From: Saprospira grandis
Lineage (GTDB): Bacteria > Bacteroidota > Bacteroidia > Chitinophagales > Saprospiraceae
DNA length: 64,000 nucleotides
Direction of reading: 5' to 3'
NCBI RefSeq assembly: GCF_027594745.1
Contig: NZ_CP110854.1
Coordinates: 806,001-870,000, forward strand
A program made the position numbers and the translations under genes. How positions within the stretch are numbered: the stretch's first letter is position 1; each line of letters starts with the position of its first letter. This document shows positions 8,831 through 18,045 of the stretch, one piece after another. A model generated the notes under the pieces. The model worked only from the letters and a program-made list of their open reading frames with translations, was not told where the DNA came from and searched no databases.

Positions 8831-11800
8831 ATGAATCCCTTGAAACCAAGGCTAGCTAAATCCTTATGGATTGGCCTGGCCCTTCTATTGCTCCCATTCT
8901 ACAGCTCTGCTACCCATATTGTAGGGGCAGATCTAACCTATCAATGTCTGGGCGGAAACCAGTATCAAGTCAACCTACAATTCTATAGAGACTGTGCTGG
9001 TGTATCGGCTCCTTCTTCAGCTCTTATTAACATTAACTCGGCTTCTTGCGGGCAGTCTACCTCTGTCACACTTACACAAACATCTTTTGCAGAAGCCTCT
9101 CCCCTCTGCCCTGCCGAATTGCCCAACTCTAGCTGTAATGGCGGAAGCCTACAAGGAATTGAGGTCTATCAATATAGCGGGACCATTACGCTGCCCGCCG
9201 CCTGTACCGACTGGGTTTTGTCTTATCGTACAGGAAACCGCAATAATGTGGTCACCAATATTACTAACCCCGGCTCTGCTTGGATGTATATTGAGGCCTT
9301 ACTCAATAATGTAGATGGCGGATGCAATAGCTCGCCTTCTTTTACCACGCCCCCAGTTCCATATATCTGCGAGGGCGTTCCTTTTGAATACAACCATGGC
9401 GTTATTGATGCCGAGGGAGATTCTATTGCCTATAGCTTGATTACGCCCCTAGATAATGCAGGAACAGGCGTTACCTTTAGTGGCGGCTTTACCGCTAACC
9501 AACCCATGAGCACCACAGGGCCATTTGGGTTTACCCCCAATACAGGGCAAATTAGTATTACCCCCAATGGTACACAAATTGCCGCCATTGCCGTCCTTGT
9601 CGAGGAATTTAGAAATGGGGTCCTGATCGGCAATACAATCCGAGATATGCAAATTGTGGTCATTAACTGTAGCAATAATGTACTCGCTGTAGATCCCGTT
9701 AGCAATGTTTCTGGGGCTAGCCTTAGCGGAACCACCTTCTCTACCTGTGAGGGCAACAATATGAGCTTTAGAGTACGGGCCCAAGATCCCGATGCCGCCG
9801 ACCTGATCCAGATTTCTGAAACCGTAACGGCCAACCTTCCCGGCGCCACCACCACTATTGTCGATAATGTCAATCCCGCCTATATTGATGTAAACTGGAC
9901 CGTCCCTAACGGCGCCCTAGCCAACTATAATTTTACCCTTACTTTTGAGGAAAACTCCTGCCCTATCCCCGGTTTTCAGGTTTTAGGCTATACTGTCCAG
10001 CTTCCTACGGTCCGTATGGGCAACCAAAATATTGAAAAATGCCCCAGCCAAACACTAACTACCGCCCTATCGGCTAACTCTGGAACAGCCGGAACCTATG
10101 CCTGGGGCCCCGCAGCTGGTCTCTCCTGCACCAATTGCCAAAACCCCACAGCTACCGTTAATGCCCCTAGCACTTACCGCGTAACCTTTACCGATGGCGC
10201 TACTGGCTGTACCGCCACAAATGCCGTCAATATTATTGACCAAGATATTCAGGTCAATGTATCGGCTAGTACAAATAACTATTGTACTGGCGATCCTCCC
10301 GTTCAACTCGATGCCCAACTATTGGTTAATGGAGTGCCTTTAAGTTCCTCCAATTGTGTCACCGCCCGAAATGTCATCTCTAATCCCGCTCTCACAAATA
10401 ATAATACCCATAATATTACGGGCATCCCTACTTCGCCTAGCGCTGGCGCAACCCTCGATATTTGCGTGCAAGGAGATATTGATGGCACTACTGAAAACTG
10501 GACCATCCAAGATGAAAATGGAAATACACTAACCACTATTGCCGATGCAAGCGGCCCCGCTCAATGTGGTGCCGCCGAATGTGTCAGTATTACGGTTTCT
10601 CAGGCCCAACTCGCTAGCTGGGCAGCAGATGGAACCGTTAGCTTTACTTCTATTGGCTCTTCTGGCGTGAACCCCAGCCTCTGTACCGATGATTCGGTCT
10701 CTATTACGCTTTCTTATTGTGGCGCTAGCAATTATAGTGAAGCTATGCCTCTTAGCACTGCCGCTAGCTGCTACGATCAAGCCATCCAAGCTTCTGGCGC
10801 TAGCCTAACGGATGTTACTAATATGACCTTTCCCGCTACCCCTACAGGCGCTTCAGGAGGTGGTACACTCACCATCTATGCCTATGGAGACCTTAATGGT
10901 AGTAATGAAATCTGGGACATTACCGATGAAAATGGCCTAGCTATAGGTAGTATTGGGGGCTCGGGTACCCAATGCGGTACCGTACATACCACAACCATTA
11001 CCCTAACCGATGCCCAACTCGCTAGCTGGGCCGCCAATGGCAGCATTGTCTTTACTGCAACCGACCAAGGTGGAATCAATGAAAGCCTCTGTGGTGGAGA
11101 CTCGCTTCGTATGGAGCTTAGCTATTGTACCCCTGCCTCTGGCGGCGGCGATTGCTCTGGAACAACCCTCAATCATACGCACCAACTCCTCTTTAATGGT
11201 GCTGTTCCCGATGCCTCTAGCAATGTTTCTCTAGAGTTTTGCCTAGAAGGCGATTATGGCGCCACTAGCGAGGGCGTAGAGCTCTTTGGCGAAGATGGAG
11301 TTAGCCTTGGCTTTTTTAATGAAGTGACTGCTGGCGCCTCTTATTCGGATTGTGGCTCTCCTGGCTTTTGCAATACGGTCCTTATTCCTAGCGCTAGCTG
11401 GAACAACTGGAATGACGACGGCCAAGTGGCCCTTACCCTTGTCCCCAACAATAATGTAAACTTCTCTTGCTCGGGCAATTATTCTTGTCTTGTTAGCAGT
11501 AATGTAGACTATGAAACTGGTGGCGCTAGTAACTATAACTGGACCCCTGCAGCCACCCTTTCCGATCCCAATATTGCCAACCCTACAGCTAGCCCAATAG
11601 GCGCTAGCACAACCTACCAAGTCAATGCAACAGATGGCAGTTGTGCCATCACCAATAATGTGACGATTAGCTGTATTCTCTTGAACGCCAATTGCGAGAA
11701 TTTCCAAGTCGAAAATAGCGAATCTGGACAGCCTCGCCTCTTTTGGACCCTAGCCCAAGAAGAAGATAATGCAGGTATCCATATCGAAAGAGCTCATACA

Positions 11801-12262
11801 GATGGCGATTTCCAACGCATTGCTTTTGTCCCTTCTGCAGGCAATCAGGCGGCAGAACAAAACTACCAATGGCAAGAAAACCAGATCCTCTGGCCCAATA
11901 GCGATTACTATTATCGCTTGGTTCTCGAAAAACTGGATGGAAGCCTAGAGCAAATCTGTGAACAACGACATTTCCGCTATCAGGATGATAAGGGCTTCAA
12001 TTTCTTGACGCTCTACCCCAATCCTAGCCGCTCTACGGCCTTTTTGCGCCTGCAATTGCCTCAAGATATGCAGCTAGAGGTCCAAATTACGGATGTACTT
12101 GGCCGCAATTTGGCCCAAATACCTCAACTAGCCCTGCAGGCAGGCATCCAAGAGTTTGAGCTTTCTCCCCTGGCCAATTTGCCCGCTGGCCAGTATTTTA
12201 TTTGCATCAAAAGTGAAGGCGGTAGCTACCAAAAAACACTGCGCTTTTCTAAAATTAAATAG
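8831..12262 (+). CDS. Large T9SS-sorted surface protein with repeated beta modules
   Basis: An 1143-residue protein. A signal peptide ends near residue 27 (PFYSSA). The mature N-terminus HIVGADLTYQCLGGNQYQV...FYRDC is a start shared by many large Bacteroidota adhesin-like proteins. Three related ~110-residue modules follow (~505-620, 640-755, 770-900). The first two each contain a GD(I/L)(D/N)G...DENG strand pair, an AQLASWAA(D/N)G motif and a (V/I)NxSLC...LSYC ending; the third is diverged. The C-terminus (~1060-1143) is a type A sorting domain with LYPNPSRSTAFLRL and LPAGQYFICI. It is probably a surface adhesin or sheath component, but no catalytic motif is visible. Translation ends 18 bases before GC-rich element 4. 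Confidence 0.88.
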   Translation: MNPLKPRLAKSLWIGLALLLLPFYSSATHIVGADLTYQCLGGNQYQVNLQFYRDCAGVSAPSSALININSASCGQSTSVTLTQTSFAEASPLCPAELPNSSCNGGSLQGIEVYQYSGTITLPAACTDWVLSYRTGNRNNVVTNITNPGSAWMYIEALLNNVDGGCNSSPSFTTPPVPYICEGVPFEYNHGVIDAEGDSIAYSLITPLDNAGTGVTFSGGFTANQPMSTTGPFGFTPNTGQISITPNGTQIAAIAVLVEEFRNGVLIGNTIRDMQIVVINCSNNVLAVDPVSNVSGASLSGTTFSTCEGNNMSFRVRAQDPDAADLIQISETVTANLPGATTTIVDNVNPAYIDVNWTVPNGALANYNFTLTFEENSCPIPGFQVLGYTVQLPTVRMGNQNIEKCPSQTLTTALSANSGTAGTYAWGPAAGLSCTNCQNPTATVNAPSTYRVTFTDGATGCTATNAVNIIDQDIQVNVSASTNNYCTGDPPVQLDAQLLVNGVPLSSSNCVTARNVISNPALTNNNTHNITGIPTSPSAGATLDICVQGDIDGTTENWTIQDENGNTLTTIADASGPAQCGAAECVSITVSQAQLASWAADGTVSFTSIGSSGVNPSLCTDDSVSITLSYCGASNYSEAMPLSTAASCYDQAIQASGASLTDVTNMTFPATPTGASGGGTLTIYAYGDLNGSNEIWDITDENGLAIGSIGGSGTQCGTVHTTTITLTDAQLASWAANGSIVFTATDQGGINESLCGGDSLRMELSYCTPASGGGDCSGTTLNHTHQLLFNGAVPDASSNVSLEFCLEGDYGATSEGVELFGEDGVSLGFFNEVTAGASYSDCGSPGFCNTVLIPSASWNNWNDDGQVALTLVPNNNVNFSCSGNYSCLVSSNVDYETGGASNYNWTPAATLSDPNIANPTASPIGASTTYQVNATDGSCAITNNVTISCILLNANCENFQVENSESGQPRLFWTLAQEEDNAGIHIERAHTDGDFQRIAFVPSAGNQAAEQNYQWQENQILWPNSDYYYRLVLEKLDGSLEQICEQRHFRYQDDKGFNFLTLYPNPSRSTAFLRLQLPQDMQLEVQITDVLGRNLAQIPQLALQAGIQEFELSPLANLPAGQYFICIKSEGGSYQKTLRFSKIK

Positions 12263-12279
12263 TTTTTCTACTGGGTTTT

Positions 12280-12432
12280 GGGGCCCGCGGCCGGCTAGGC
12301 TTCGCCTAGGTCGGCCGCCGCTATGCTCCGCCGCTCGCAGGTCTGCTCGGCCCTGCAGCCGCCTGCGGCGGCTTGGGTCTGGCCTGCGGCCACGGCTCCG
12401 CAGCGCTGGGCCTGCGGCGGCTTCGCCGCCTG
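12280..12432 (+). repeat. GC-rich structured element, copy 4
   Basis: It lies between convergent genes. It is almost the same as copy 3 from GGGGCCCGCGG through GCAGCGCTGGGCC, then ends in the GGCGGC-TTC-GCCGCC hairpin that copy 3 lacks. It is followed at once by a bidirectional terminator. Confidence 0.88.
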
Positions 12433-12440
12433 CAAAACGC

Positions 12441-12475
12441 AAAAAGCCGCTCTCCCTTTTGGGAGAGCGGCTTTT
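12441..12475. terminator. Bidirectional rho-independent terminator
   Basis: GCCGCTCTCCC (12446-12456) and GGGAGAGCGGC (12461-12471) form a perfect 11-bp stem with a TTTT loop. A5 lies on one side and TTTTCTTT on the other, so it can serve the T9SS gene on + and the nuclease-family gene on -. Confidence 0.92.
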
Positions 12476-12496
12476 CTTTATCTGGACCAAGAAAGC

Positions 12497-13087
12497 TTAG
12501 TTGCTTCCTCGGCGATTCATTTCATCTCGGATCTTTGCCGCCTGCTCATAGTTTTCGGCCTGCAAAACCTCATCGAGCTTGCGCTCTAGTTCTTCTAGGC
12601 TCAAATCTTCTAATGAACGGCTTTTTTGTTGTTCCTGACGACGGTTTTTGGCCTCTTCCATCTCTCTTTCGGTTTCTTCCTCTAGCACAATACCCGCCTG
12701 CTCCAAGATAAACTCATAGGTATATACTGGGCAATCAAAGCGGACCGCCAGGGCCAAAGCATCCGAACTTCTAGAGTCAATTTCTATGGTTTTGCCATTC
12801 TGGATAAACACCAAATTGGCATAAAAAATACCATCCACCAAATTACTAATAATAACCTCCTGAAGTTCTACATTGAGGGTCTCAATGGTATTGCGGAACA
12901 GGTCATGGGTCATAGGACGGCTGGCTTGCATGCCCTCCATGGCCACAGCAATAGCCTGGGCCTCAAATCCTCCGATAACAATGGGCAAACGACGGCTGCC
13001 CCCCATTTCGCCTAAAACTACGGCATAATTCTGCGATTGGGCCAAACTATGCGAAAGGGCGACAATTTCTAACTCTACTTTTTTCAT
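12497..13087 (-). CDS. Bifunctional nuclease family protein (DUF151) with UvrB/C-like tail
   Basis: 196 residues from the ATG at 13087. A longer in-frame extension to 13348 exists but runs through GC-rich element 5 and is rejected. Residues ~1-130 match the BFN/DUF151 fold: EIVALSHSLAQSQNYAVVL, GGFEAQAIAVAMEG, RPMTHDLF, and IDSRSSDALALAVRFDCPVY. Some members have been reported to have nuclease activity, but the biochemical role in Bacteroidota is unsettled. After a charged linker the last ~35 residues (LEELERKLDEVLQAENYEQA, AKIRDEMNRR) are a UVR motif like those of UvrB/UvrC and McsA, a protein-contact helix pair. The upstream side has a terminator and an element, so it probably has its own promoter in the 60 bases before the ATG. 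Confidence 0.88.
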   Translation of the reverse strand: MKKVELEIVALSHSLAQSQNYAVVLGEMGGSRRLPIVIGGFEAQAIAVAMEGMQASRPMTHDLFRNTIETLNVELQEVIISNLVDGIFYANLVFIQNGKTIEIDSRSSDALALAVRFDCPVYTYEFILEQAGIVLEEETEREMEEAKNRRQEQQKSRSLEDLSLEELERKLDEVLQAENYEQAAKIRDEMNRRGSN

Positions 13088-13146
13088 TTGGTGATGCGTT
13101 GTGTTTGAACAGCAAAGGCCACAAAGATAAAAAATTATAGGAAAGC

Positions 13147-13182
13147 AAAAAAGCCCTTTTGCTTTATCGGCAGGGCTTTTTT
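13147..13182 (-). terminator. Terminator downstream of ribBA
   Basis: AAAAAAGCCCT (13147-13157) pairs with AGGGCTTTTTT (13172-13182), giving U-runs in both directions. It lies after element 5 in the ribBA reading direction. Confidence 0.75.
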
Positions 13183-13191
13183 GCAGGGTAC

Positions 13192-13346
13192 AGGCGGCGA
13201 AGCCGCCGCAGGCTGAGGGATGGATAGCAGGGCCGCCAAAGGCGGCAGACCCAAGGCCTTTGCCGCAAAGCGGCAAAGGCCTGCAGGGCCGAGCAGACCT
13301 GCGAGCTGCGACACAGCCCGACCCGCCCCTAGGGCGGGGCAGCCCC
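13192..13346 (-). repeat. GC-rich structured element, copy 5
   Basis: On the minus strand it opens GGGGCTGCCCCGCCC with a tight CCTAGGGG turn, then GGGTCGGGCTGTGTCGCAGCTCGC, the shared core, and a second hairpin with a 12-bp stem GGCCTTTGCCGC/GCGGCAAAGGCC. GGTCTG then opens a GCCGCC-TTT-GGCGGC third hairpin in place of the usual TGGCC-TTC-GGCCA, and the CCATCCCTCAGCC block follows. It lacks the insert seen in copies 14 and 18. Confidence 0.88.
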
Positions 13347-13351
13347 AAATC

Positions 13352-14599
13352 CTAAGACTTCTTCTTCTCTAGAATAGAATGGCCCATTTTGTCTCTTTTG
13401 GTAAAGAGATAGAACTCATTGTGCTCATTGGGCTCAATTTCTAGCTCTACATTTTCTACGATTTCTAGACCGTAACCAATTAGGCCAATGCGCTTGGTGG
13501 GGTTGTTAGTCATTAGGCGCATCTTACTGATTTTTAGCTCTCTAAGAATTTGCGCCCCAATACCATAATCTCTTTCGTCGGCCTTAAAACCGAGCATGAG
13601 GTTAGCTTCTACGGTATCATAGCCCTGCTCTTGTAGCTTATAGGCCTTGAGTTTATTGAGCAGGCCAATGCCGCGGCCTTCTTGCATAATATAGAGCAAA
13701 AGTCCCTTGCCTTCTGCCTCAATCTGCTTCATGGCCGCATGCAATTGGGGGCCACAATCGCAGCGGAGAGAGCCCAAGATATCGCCAGTTTGGCAAGAAG
13801 AGTGCACCCGAACCAAAACGGGTTCATCGGCCTTCCAGTCGCCTTTTTTGAGGGCCAAATGCGTTTCATTTCTGGTCTTATCTTCAAAAGCGATCAATTG
13901 AAAATCGCCGTATTCGGTAGGCATTTGCACATCAATGAGGCGCTCTACCAACTTTTCGTTTTCTACTCGGTACTTGATCAAGTCGGCAATAGAAATAATT
14001 TTAAGGTCGAAGCGTTCGGCCACCTTCATCAAATCGGGTAGGCGGGCCATGGTCCCATCTTCATTGAGGATTTCGACCAAAACGCCAGCGGGAGCCAAGC
14101 CAGCCAAGCGAGCGAGGTCTACAGCCGCCTCGGTATGTCCAGCACGGCGCAAAACGCCTCCATCTTTAGCGATAAGTGGGAAGATATGGCCTGGGCGGGC
14201 ATAATCGGTCCAGCTCGTATTAGGGTCGGTAAGCAGGCGAATTCCGGTAGAGCGGTCGTAGGCTGAAATTCCCGTGCTGCAACCATGGCCAATCAGGTCG
14301 ACAGAAATGGTAAAGGCCGTTTCATGATGCGAGGTATTGGTTTGGACCATGGGTTTGAGATTGAGTTCTCTACAGCGGTCCTCGGTGAGGGGCGTACAGA
14401 TGAGGCCACGGCCATGAGTGGCCATAAAGTTGACCAGTTCTGGAGTAATTTTTTCTGCGGCGCAGATAAAATCCCCTTCATTTTCACGGTCCTCATCATC
14501 GACTACAATAATGATTTTTCCGTCGCGAATATCCTGAATGGCAGCTTCAATACTATCCAGTTTTCTATCCAAGCTTTCGTTTTGTTGGTTGCCAGACAT
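13352..14599 (-). CDS. ribBA: Bifunctional DHBP synthase / GTP cyclohydrolase II
   Basis: 415 residues making both precursors of riboflavin: 3,4-dihydroxy-2-butanone 4-phosphate from ribulose 5-phosphate, and the diaminopyrimidine from GTP. The DHBP synthase half (~15-210) shows DDEDRENEGD at 34-43 and the HTEAAVDLARLAG motif near 155-167. The GTP cyclohydrolase II half (~220-405) has the zinc ligands Cys269, Cys280 and Cys282 (SSCQTGDILGSLRCDCG) and QEGRGIGL from 306. Both active sites look intact. Its start lies 35 bases inside the upstream glycosyltransferase gene, implying co-transcription and possibly translational coupling. No FMN riboswitch is visible, as expected for an internal operon gene. 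Confidence 0.97.
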   Translation of the reverse strand: MSGNQQNESLDRKLDSIEAAIQDIRDGKIIIVVDDEDRENEGDFICAAEKITPELVNFMATHGRGLICTPLTEDRCRELNLKPMVQTNTSHHETAFTISVDLIGHGCSTGISAYDRSTGIRLLTDPNTSWTDYARPGHIFPLIAKDGGVLRRAGHTEAAVDLARLAGLAPAGVLVEILNEDGTMARLPDLMKVAERFDLKIISIADLIKYRVENEKLVERLIDVQMPTEYGDFQLIAFEDKTRNETHLALKKGDWKADEPVLVRVHSSCQTGDILGSLRCDCGPQLHAAMKQIEAEGKGLLLYIMQEGRGIGLLNKLKAYKLQEQGYDTVEANLMLGFKADERDYGIGAQILRELKISKMRLMTNNPTKRIGLIGYGLEIVENVELEIEPNEHNEFYLFTKRDKMGHSILEKKKS

Positions 14600-15770
14600 T
14601 GGTTTTGACTCCTTTTATATAGTTGATAAATCCCTTAACTAGGGCAATATTCATGGCTAAAAAATATCGGATGTACCGCAGGTACTTCTGATGTATGCCC
14701 ATTTGCTCTAATAGCCAATCGAGCAATGGAACGATAAAAAATAAGAGGTTTTGTCCTGTAAACAAGAGGGGCCAGATTAAGTTGTTGTCTAGGAGGTTGA
14801 GCAGGGCCAAACTGCTCCAACTTAACACTATAAAAACAGGACCGAGCCATCTGAGGACCTTATGCGACCAAAATACAAAGGCCAGGCTCCCCCATTTGGG
14901 CAAAAGCAGATGCTTAAAGGTGGCCAAGTTTTTATAGTTGCCACTGGCAATGCGCACCTTTCGGCGGAACTCTCCGGCTAGGTTGCCCGATACATCTTCT
15001 AGGCAAAGGGCTTTGAGTTCGCTAATGGCTCGGCCGCCCTGCTCAAAGGCCCGCATGGCCCAATAAAAATCATCGACCAAATAGCCTTTGGGAATCGCTG
15101 AAAAATGGCTGGCCCGCAGGGCAAAAAAGCCCCCTAATGGGCCTAGGGTACGGCCCCAAATTAGGCCTTCTTGGTATTTGGCCTGTACTTCCTGAGAGAT
15201 ATAGCCCTGTTCGTTGCGGCCAATGCCTGCCGCCTCACTATCATAATGCTGAATATTGCTATCGACCAGGACAATATCCCTTTGCTTAAAGTGCTTGAGC
15301 AGCTCGTAAATACTGGCCGGTTTGGGCATTACATTGGCATCGGTGATCAGGAGGACCTCAGCCGATACGGCCTTGGCCGCCTCGGCCAATTGGTTAATGA
15401 TAGCGGGTTTGCCTTGTCGTTCTTGGAAAGGGAAAAAGTGAATGCGGCTAGGATATTGGGCCGCATAAGCCTGCATGATATCATTGGTGGCATCTGTAGA
15501 GCAATCGGAGCCCACATAAATATGCAGCTTTTGGGCAGGATATTCAGCCGCTAATAGATGCTGCATCTTTTGCTCCAAGACCAGCTCCTCATTATGGGCG
15601 GCCATGAGCACGGCCAAAACAGGCAAATCGGGATCTTCTTGGGCATAAGTGCTGCCTTGCAGGGCTTTTCCTTGGCTCAGAAAGCGCAGCAAAAGGGGGT
15701 AGAGTACATAAGTGTACACCACGGCAAAAGAGGAAAGCAAAAAAATCGTAAGCCCTATTCCAAATATCAT
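14565..15770 (-). CDS. Family 2 glycosyltransferase, membrane-bound
   Basis: 401 residues. One N-terminal membrane helix (~3-28) is followed by a cytoplasmic GT-A domain (~48-285) with AAHNEELVLEQKM, VGSDCSTDAT, ITDANVMPKP and the acceptor-side DDFYWAMRAFEQGGR, then three or four C-terminal helices (~300-385). This is the processive or semi-processive plan of the NodC/PgaC/hyaluronan group, though a Q/RxxRW-type motif is not obvious (EFRRKVRIASGN occupies the place). It probably extends a surface polysaccharide from a UDP-sugar. It is first gene of an operon with ribBA and overlaps it by 35 bases, an odd functional pairing. Confidence 0.88.
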   Translation of the reverse strand: MIFGIGLTIFLLSSFAVVYTYVLYPLLLRFLSQGKALQGSTYAQEDPDLPVLAVLMAAHNEELVLEQKMQHLLAAEYPAQKLHIYVGSDCSTDATNDIMQAYAAQYPSRIHFFPFQERQGKPAIINQLAEAAKAVSAEVLLITDANVMPKPASIYELLKHFKQRDIVLVDSNIQHYDSEAAGIGRNEQGYISQEVQAKYQEGLIWGRTLGPLGGFFALRASHFSAIPKGYLVDDFYWAMRAFEQGGRAISELKALCLEDVSGNLAGEFRRKVRIASGNYKNLATFKHLLLPKWGSLAFVFWSHKVLRWLGPVFIVLSWSSLALLNLLDNNLIWPLLFTGQNLLFFIVPLLDWLLEQMGIHQKYLRYIRYFLAMNIALVKGFINYIKGVKTNVWQPTKRKLG

Positions 15771-15860
15771 TTAGCTGCTTTTAGGCCGCAAAACTACGCA
15801 TATTTTTCGCCTTAGTGGAAGAAGTGATTGAAAAACTGACTGCTGGGCCGTAGGCGGCAT

Positions 15861-15898
15861 AAAAAAAGAGTCAAACCTGAAAAGGCTGACTCTTTTTT
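15861..15898. terminator. Bidirectional terminator
   Basis: AAAAAAAGAGTCA (15861-15873) and TGACTCTTTTTT (15887-15898) flank a 13-base loop. It is 17 bases downstream of the small membrane protein gene on the minus strand. Confidence 0.8.
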
Positions 15899-15915
15899 CT
15901 TGGCATTTTGGCCAA

Positions 15916-16170
15916 TTAGGTCGAGATGAAGACAAAGTACATCAAGAACATAAGGGCAAAAAGACTGACGACTGCAATGATGGTGAGCATACGCAACTGC
16001 TTGCGATCTTCCTCATCGGGGGCGGTGATCATCATGTTTTCCTCTTCCACCACTTCTGTAGTTTGCTCTAATGGTTGTAAGGGATTCTCTTTGCGCATTT
16101 TTTTCTTCTCACGGCGGGTCATTTTCTTTTCATGAGATCCACCAGGAGGGGCATATTGTTTTCTAGACAT
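15916..16170 (-). CDS. Small single-pass membrane protein, unknown
   Basis: 84 residues. The first ~35 are strongly basic (KKMTRREKKKMRKE), the middle is acidic (TTEVVEEENM, APDEEDRKQ), and ~60-82 is one hydrophobic helix (MLTIIAVVSLFALMFLMYFVF). It is probably a tail-anchored inner-membrane protein with a cytoplasmic charged head. No family was recognised. It sits alone between a terminator and ~110 bases of upstream AT-rich DNA. The clear start, helix and terminator support a real gene. Confidence 0.7.
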   Translation of the reverse strand: MSRKQYAPPGGSHEKKMTRREKKKMRKENPLQPLEQTTEVVEEENMMITAPDEEDRKQLRMLTIIAVVSLFALMFLMYFVFIST

Positions 16171-16283
16171 ATTCTAAAGGAATTATAGTAGGGCCAAAAG
16201 GCCTAGTGTGCTAATGAAATCTTAATAGATTAGCGGTAAAAATATAGTTTATCTCTTAAAAAACCAATTGGCCCCTTCCTTTT

Positions 16284-17840
16284 TTAGTTGACTAAAACAA
16301 AAGGCAGTTGCTTATTTTCTCCTTGCATTTGCAAATTGAGCCAGTAGTGTCCGGCTGGCAAATCTTGGGTACTGATGTGCAAAAGCTGTTCGCCAGCCAC
16401 TAAAGAAAGGCTTTGGCTAGAGAGGCGCTGGCCCAAGTTGTTATAAATGTCAAGGCTGACTTTTTGGCTTTGGGCGCTTGCTAAAGACAAGATCAGCTCT
16501 TGGCCTGCCGCCTGTGGATTGGGCCAAAGTTTGGCGCTGGCCAATTGTTCTGTAGCCGCTACTGCGGTGGTCCAAGCCTCTGTACGGAAGCAAGCCCAGG
16601 GGCTTGCATTATAGTTACAGGGATTTTCGGCTCCCATCGCCCGAACGCTCCAGCGGTAATATTGTCCAGGTTCTAGGTCCAACCAAAGGTAGGTTCCTTG
16701 CACCATAAACTCCTGAGTTTGTCCGGTGGGAATACAAGTATTGGGCGTCACTTTTTCTACCACAACCCAATAGGCATGAGCGGCATTAGCGGCCTGCCAG
16801 CGCAACTCTACCCCCTGGTCTACATTGGGGATAAGTCCCCCATCTTCTGGAAAGCTCAGGCTGGGTGTACCATCGGCAGTGAGGGCGGCTGGGGCGGCAT
16901 TATAATGTTGTCCTCTAGAGATCATATCGAGCATAATGGCCTCTTTTTGCTGGTCCGTAAAGCTGGTCCGGCAAGAGAAGTAACTCATATGGTTGTTAAT
17001 TAGCGGCCTATTGCTGCTAGGCGTAATCAAGACGCTATCGGGATCTCTCCAAGTTTCGGTAAAGCTACATCCTCCGCCTCCAGAAGCATAATCTGGGGGG
17101 GTATCACAGAAGCCATCTGCGGCCCATTGGCAGTTTTCGCCAGTTTGGCCACGGACCACTTTTTCTACCGGGCGGCCATTGCTTCCCATTTCTGGAGCCT
17201 TATTATTTACCGATGCGGTGGCGTATTCCATGCCTTCCCAGCCATAAAATGTATGGGCCAAAGTAAAATAATGCCCTAATTCATGGGCCAGGGTAGTTCC
17301 CCCAGAAATTTGGTTGTTCCAGGCAAAAATCCAGTCAAAATTGGGCGCATAATAGGCCCCATAGCTCGTCCCTTGCTGATATGGCCCCCCTACATAAATA
17401 TTAACATAGCCATTGCGTTTGTGCAAAGAACGCACATAGTCGGCCGTATTGTCTTGATTGACATATAGCTGTGTGCTGGCAATTTCGTTAATTTCATGAA
17501 TGTAAAAGACCACATTCATATCGGCATAAAAGGCATTAATAGCACAGAGGTTATCATGCAATTGCTGATAAGTTGCGGCTCCTGTTCCATCGCCTCTAGA
17601 TACTCGATGAAAGACAATCGGGACATAAACCGTACTGTCAAAACTATTGCGGCTTTGTAGTTGCTGCTGCCAATCGGCCAAGAGTTGGGGGGCTATACGG
17701 CGGTTTTCTGCTAGGCGCTCTAAACCAATGGCTTGGGCCTCATGGCTGGTCCCACAATTTAAATGACTAGCTTGCTGGGCCCAAAGCAATGCAGGCGCCA
17801 ACAAAATGAAGGCAGTAAAAAACTGGTATAATCGAAACAT
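16284..17840 (-). CDS. Secreted M43 (pappalysin-like) zinc metalloprotease with T9SS tail
   Basis: 518 residues. The signal peptide is ~1-21 (ending LLWAQ). The catalytic domain (~65-310) has the zinc site HELGHYFTLAH at 186-196 with Glu187 as base, and a Met-turn at NHMSYFS near 280. This arrangement is that of M43B pappalysins and cytophagalysins. Paired Cys residues around CQWAADGFCDTPPDY fit the disulphide-stabilised family fold. Residues ~335-425 form a beta-sandwich spacer (VELRWQAANAAHAYWVV). The end (~440-518), LWPNPQAAGQELIL and LPAGHYWLNLQM, is a T9SS type A domain. It is likely an extracellular protease for nutrition or prey attack. There is no obvious -7 box upstream. Confidence 0.93.
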   Translation of the reverse strand: MFRLYQFFTAFILLAPALLWAQQASHLNCGTSHEAQAIGLERLAENRRIAPQLLADWQQQLQSRNSFDSTVYVPIVFHRVSRGDGTGAATYQQLHDNLCAINAFYADMNVVFYIHEINEIASTQLYVNQDNTADYVRSLHKRNGYVNIYVGGPYQQGTSYGAYYAPNFDWIFAWNNQISGGTTLAHELGHYFTLAHTFYGWEGMEYATASVNNKAPEMGSNGRPVEKVVRGQTGENCQWAADGFCDTPPDYASGGGGCSFTETWRDPDSVLITPSSNRPLINNHMSYFSCRTSFTDQQKEAIMLDMISRGQHYNAAPAALTADGTPSLSFPEDGGLIPNVDQGVELRWQAANAAHAYWVVVEKVTPNTCIPTGQTQEFMVQGTYLWLDLEPGQYYRWSVRAMGAENPCNYNASPWACFRTEAWTTAVAATEQLASAKLWPNPQAAGQELILSLASAQSQKVSLDIYNNLGQRLSSQSLSLVAGEQLLHISTQDLPAGHYWLNLQMQGENKQLPFVLVN

Positions 17841-17913
17841 AATATTGTAATTTAAGATGCGCCCTAATATACAATTTTGTGCAGCTTTTAAGGAGGTCTA
17901 TGGGCATTTTTTT

Positions 17914-18045
17914 GGGGCCTGCCGCCTGCGGCGGCCGGGCTGTTTCGCAGCTCGCTGTTCGCTCGGCCCTTCGGCGCTTTCAGCGCCTTGGTCTGGCCTA
18001 ACGGCCACTGCTGTCCATCCCTAGGCCTGCGGCCCTTCGGGCCTG
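17914..18045 (+). repeat. GC-rich structured element, copy 6
   Basis: GGGGCC, then GCCGCC-TGC-GGCGGC, CTCGCTGTTCGCTCGGCCCT, a GGCGC...GCGCC second hairpin, GGTCTGGCC with a TAAC-loop third hairpin, and CCATCCCTAGGCC. It runs without a gap into the ~220-bp module that also follows copy 8. Confidence 0.86.

Noticed and set aside
12441..12475. Part of GC-rich element 4
   Set aside because: The stem is a standard terminator with T-runs, unlike any element hairpin, and is not present in other copies.
13088..13348. N-terminal extension of the DUF151-family protein
   Set aside because: It runs through element 5 and a terminator; the ATG at 13087 starts the conserved domain. The same reasoning was used at 57567-57746, 61739-61996 and 63550-63696.
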